Source of the DNA: Methanosarcinales archaeon
Lineage (GTDB): Archaea; Halobacteriota; Methanosarcinia; Methanosarcinales; Methanogasteraceae
Reading direction: 5' to 3'
DNA: 5,644 bases
NCBI GenBank assembly: GCA_012961645.1
Contig: DTYY01000360.1
Location: 1-5,644, forward strand
Shown here piece after piece: positions 5,391 through 5,644 of the stretch. Within the stretch, counting starts at the first letter, position 1; every line of letters starts with the position of its first letter. Under the pieces are notes generated by a model. It saw only the letters and a program-made list of their open reading frames with translations. It did not search any database and was not told where the DNA came from. A program made the position numbers and the translations under genes.

Positions 5391-5644
5391 ATGCTGGTGG
5401 TGCGGATGATCGAGGTGATCAAGGAAATCGGGGGATATTCCCTTAAGAAGGAAGGAAAGCGGTTGAATGATCCAGTAGATATTATTGTGGAAGATCCAGC
5501 AAGTTCACCTGCTTACAAACATATTTTAGCAATAATTATCAATGAAACTGAGAATGGATTCGAGTTCGGCGGAGTCAAGCATGAAGAATACACGAAAGAG
5601 AAGATTGAACAATATCTTTACAAGCGCGGGGCATCGAAGGGCAC
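5391..5644 (+). CDS. Hypothetical protein, 3' truncated by window
   Basis: The frame is open from ATG 5391 to the window end, giving 84 codons; an in-frame TAG at 5388-5390 shows the gene cannot start earlier. A second ATG at 5406 would give MIEVIKEIGGYSLKKEGK as N-terminus and is an equally possible start. GGAGGGGTG at 5370-5378 is a somewhat distant ribosome binding site for 5391. The translation looks like real protein: a charged N-terminal helix, a hydrophobic strand-like PVDIIVED, then AYKHILAIIINETENGFEF, then a lysine- and glutamate-rich helix (KHEEYTKEKIEQYLYKRGA). I do not recognise the family. Its A-rich codons (AAA, GAA, ATT, ATA) contrast sharply with the G-rich stretch before it, which supports a coding function. 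Confidence 0.6.
   Translation, partial: MLVVRMIEVIKEIGGYSLKKEGKRLNDPVDIIVEDPASSPAYKHILAIIINETENGFEFGGVKHEEYTKEKIEQYLYKRGASKG

Noticed and set aside
5162..5422. 86-codon minus-strand frame opposite the G-rich stretch
   Set aside because: Its Pro/Ser/Thr/His-rich translation simply mirrors the G-skew of the other strand, and it runs into the start of the coding frame at 5391.
1..5644. CRISPR array, insertion sequence or tRNA attachment site in the window
   Set aside because: No regularly spaced repeats, no transposase or integrase motifs and no tRNA gene were seen on either strand.

Overview
The window looks like a piece of euryarchaeal chromosome. Evidence: a UPF0179-family protein (a family I know from archaea), an archaeal-type TraB membrane protein, a mevalonate-pathway HMG-CoA reductase, and TATA-like boxes about 26 bp upstream of two start codons, which is the archaeal promoter layout. 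The reductase is the class II (bacterial-type) form known in Archaeoglobales and some other Euryarchaeota. Together with mid-range base composition this suggests a lineage near Archaeoglobi, Syntrophoarchaeia or ANME-1 (Methanophagales), but the exact clade is a guess.

Left part (1-1250): the 3' end of a UPF0179 gene, then a 126-bp gap with a TATA-like box, then a complete shikimate dehydrogenase gene (aroE). Middle (1251-3830): a two-gene minus-strand operon, class II HMG-CoA reductase followed by a TraB-family protein with four predicted membrane segments. It converges on aroE with only 16 bp between the stop codons. The reductase promoter fixes its start at 3793, not at the longer open frame reaching 3853.

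Right part (3831-5644) is accessory in character. About 230 bp without a gene leads to a TATA-like box, a ribosome binding site and a small open frame that seems broken by a frameshift in a G5 run. That small gene is translationally coupled (TTGA overlap) to a MntA-type nucleotidyltransferase antitoxin gene, which overlaps a HepT (HEPN, RX4HXY) RNase toxin gene by 11 bp. The pair is a MntA-HepT toxin-antitoxin module. A diverged 25-bp direct repeat lies on each side of it. Downstream is a strongly G-rich 290-bp stretch with G-quadruplex-like tracts and no convincing gene. Last comes the start of an unrecognised, more A-rich gene cut by the window end.

The most interesting points are the three-gene reading of the toxin-antitoxin operon with its frameshifted leader gene, the repeats around it, the G-rich tract behind hepT, and the pairing of a bacterial-type HMG-CoA reductase with TraB. 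I see no wholly new system that the sequence alone can establish.
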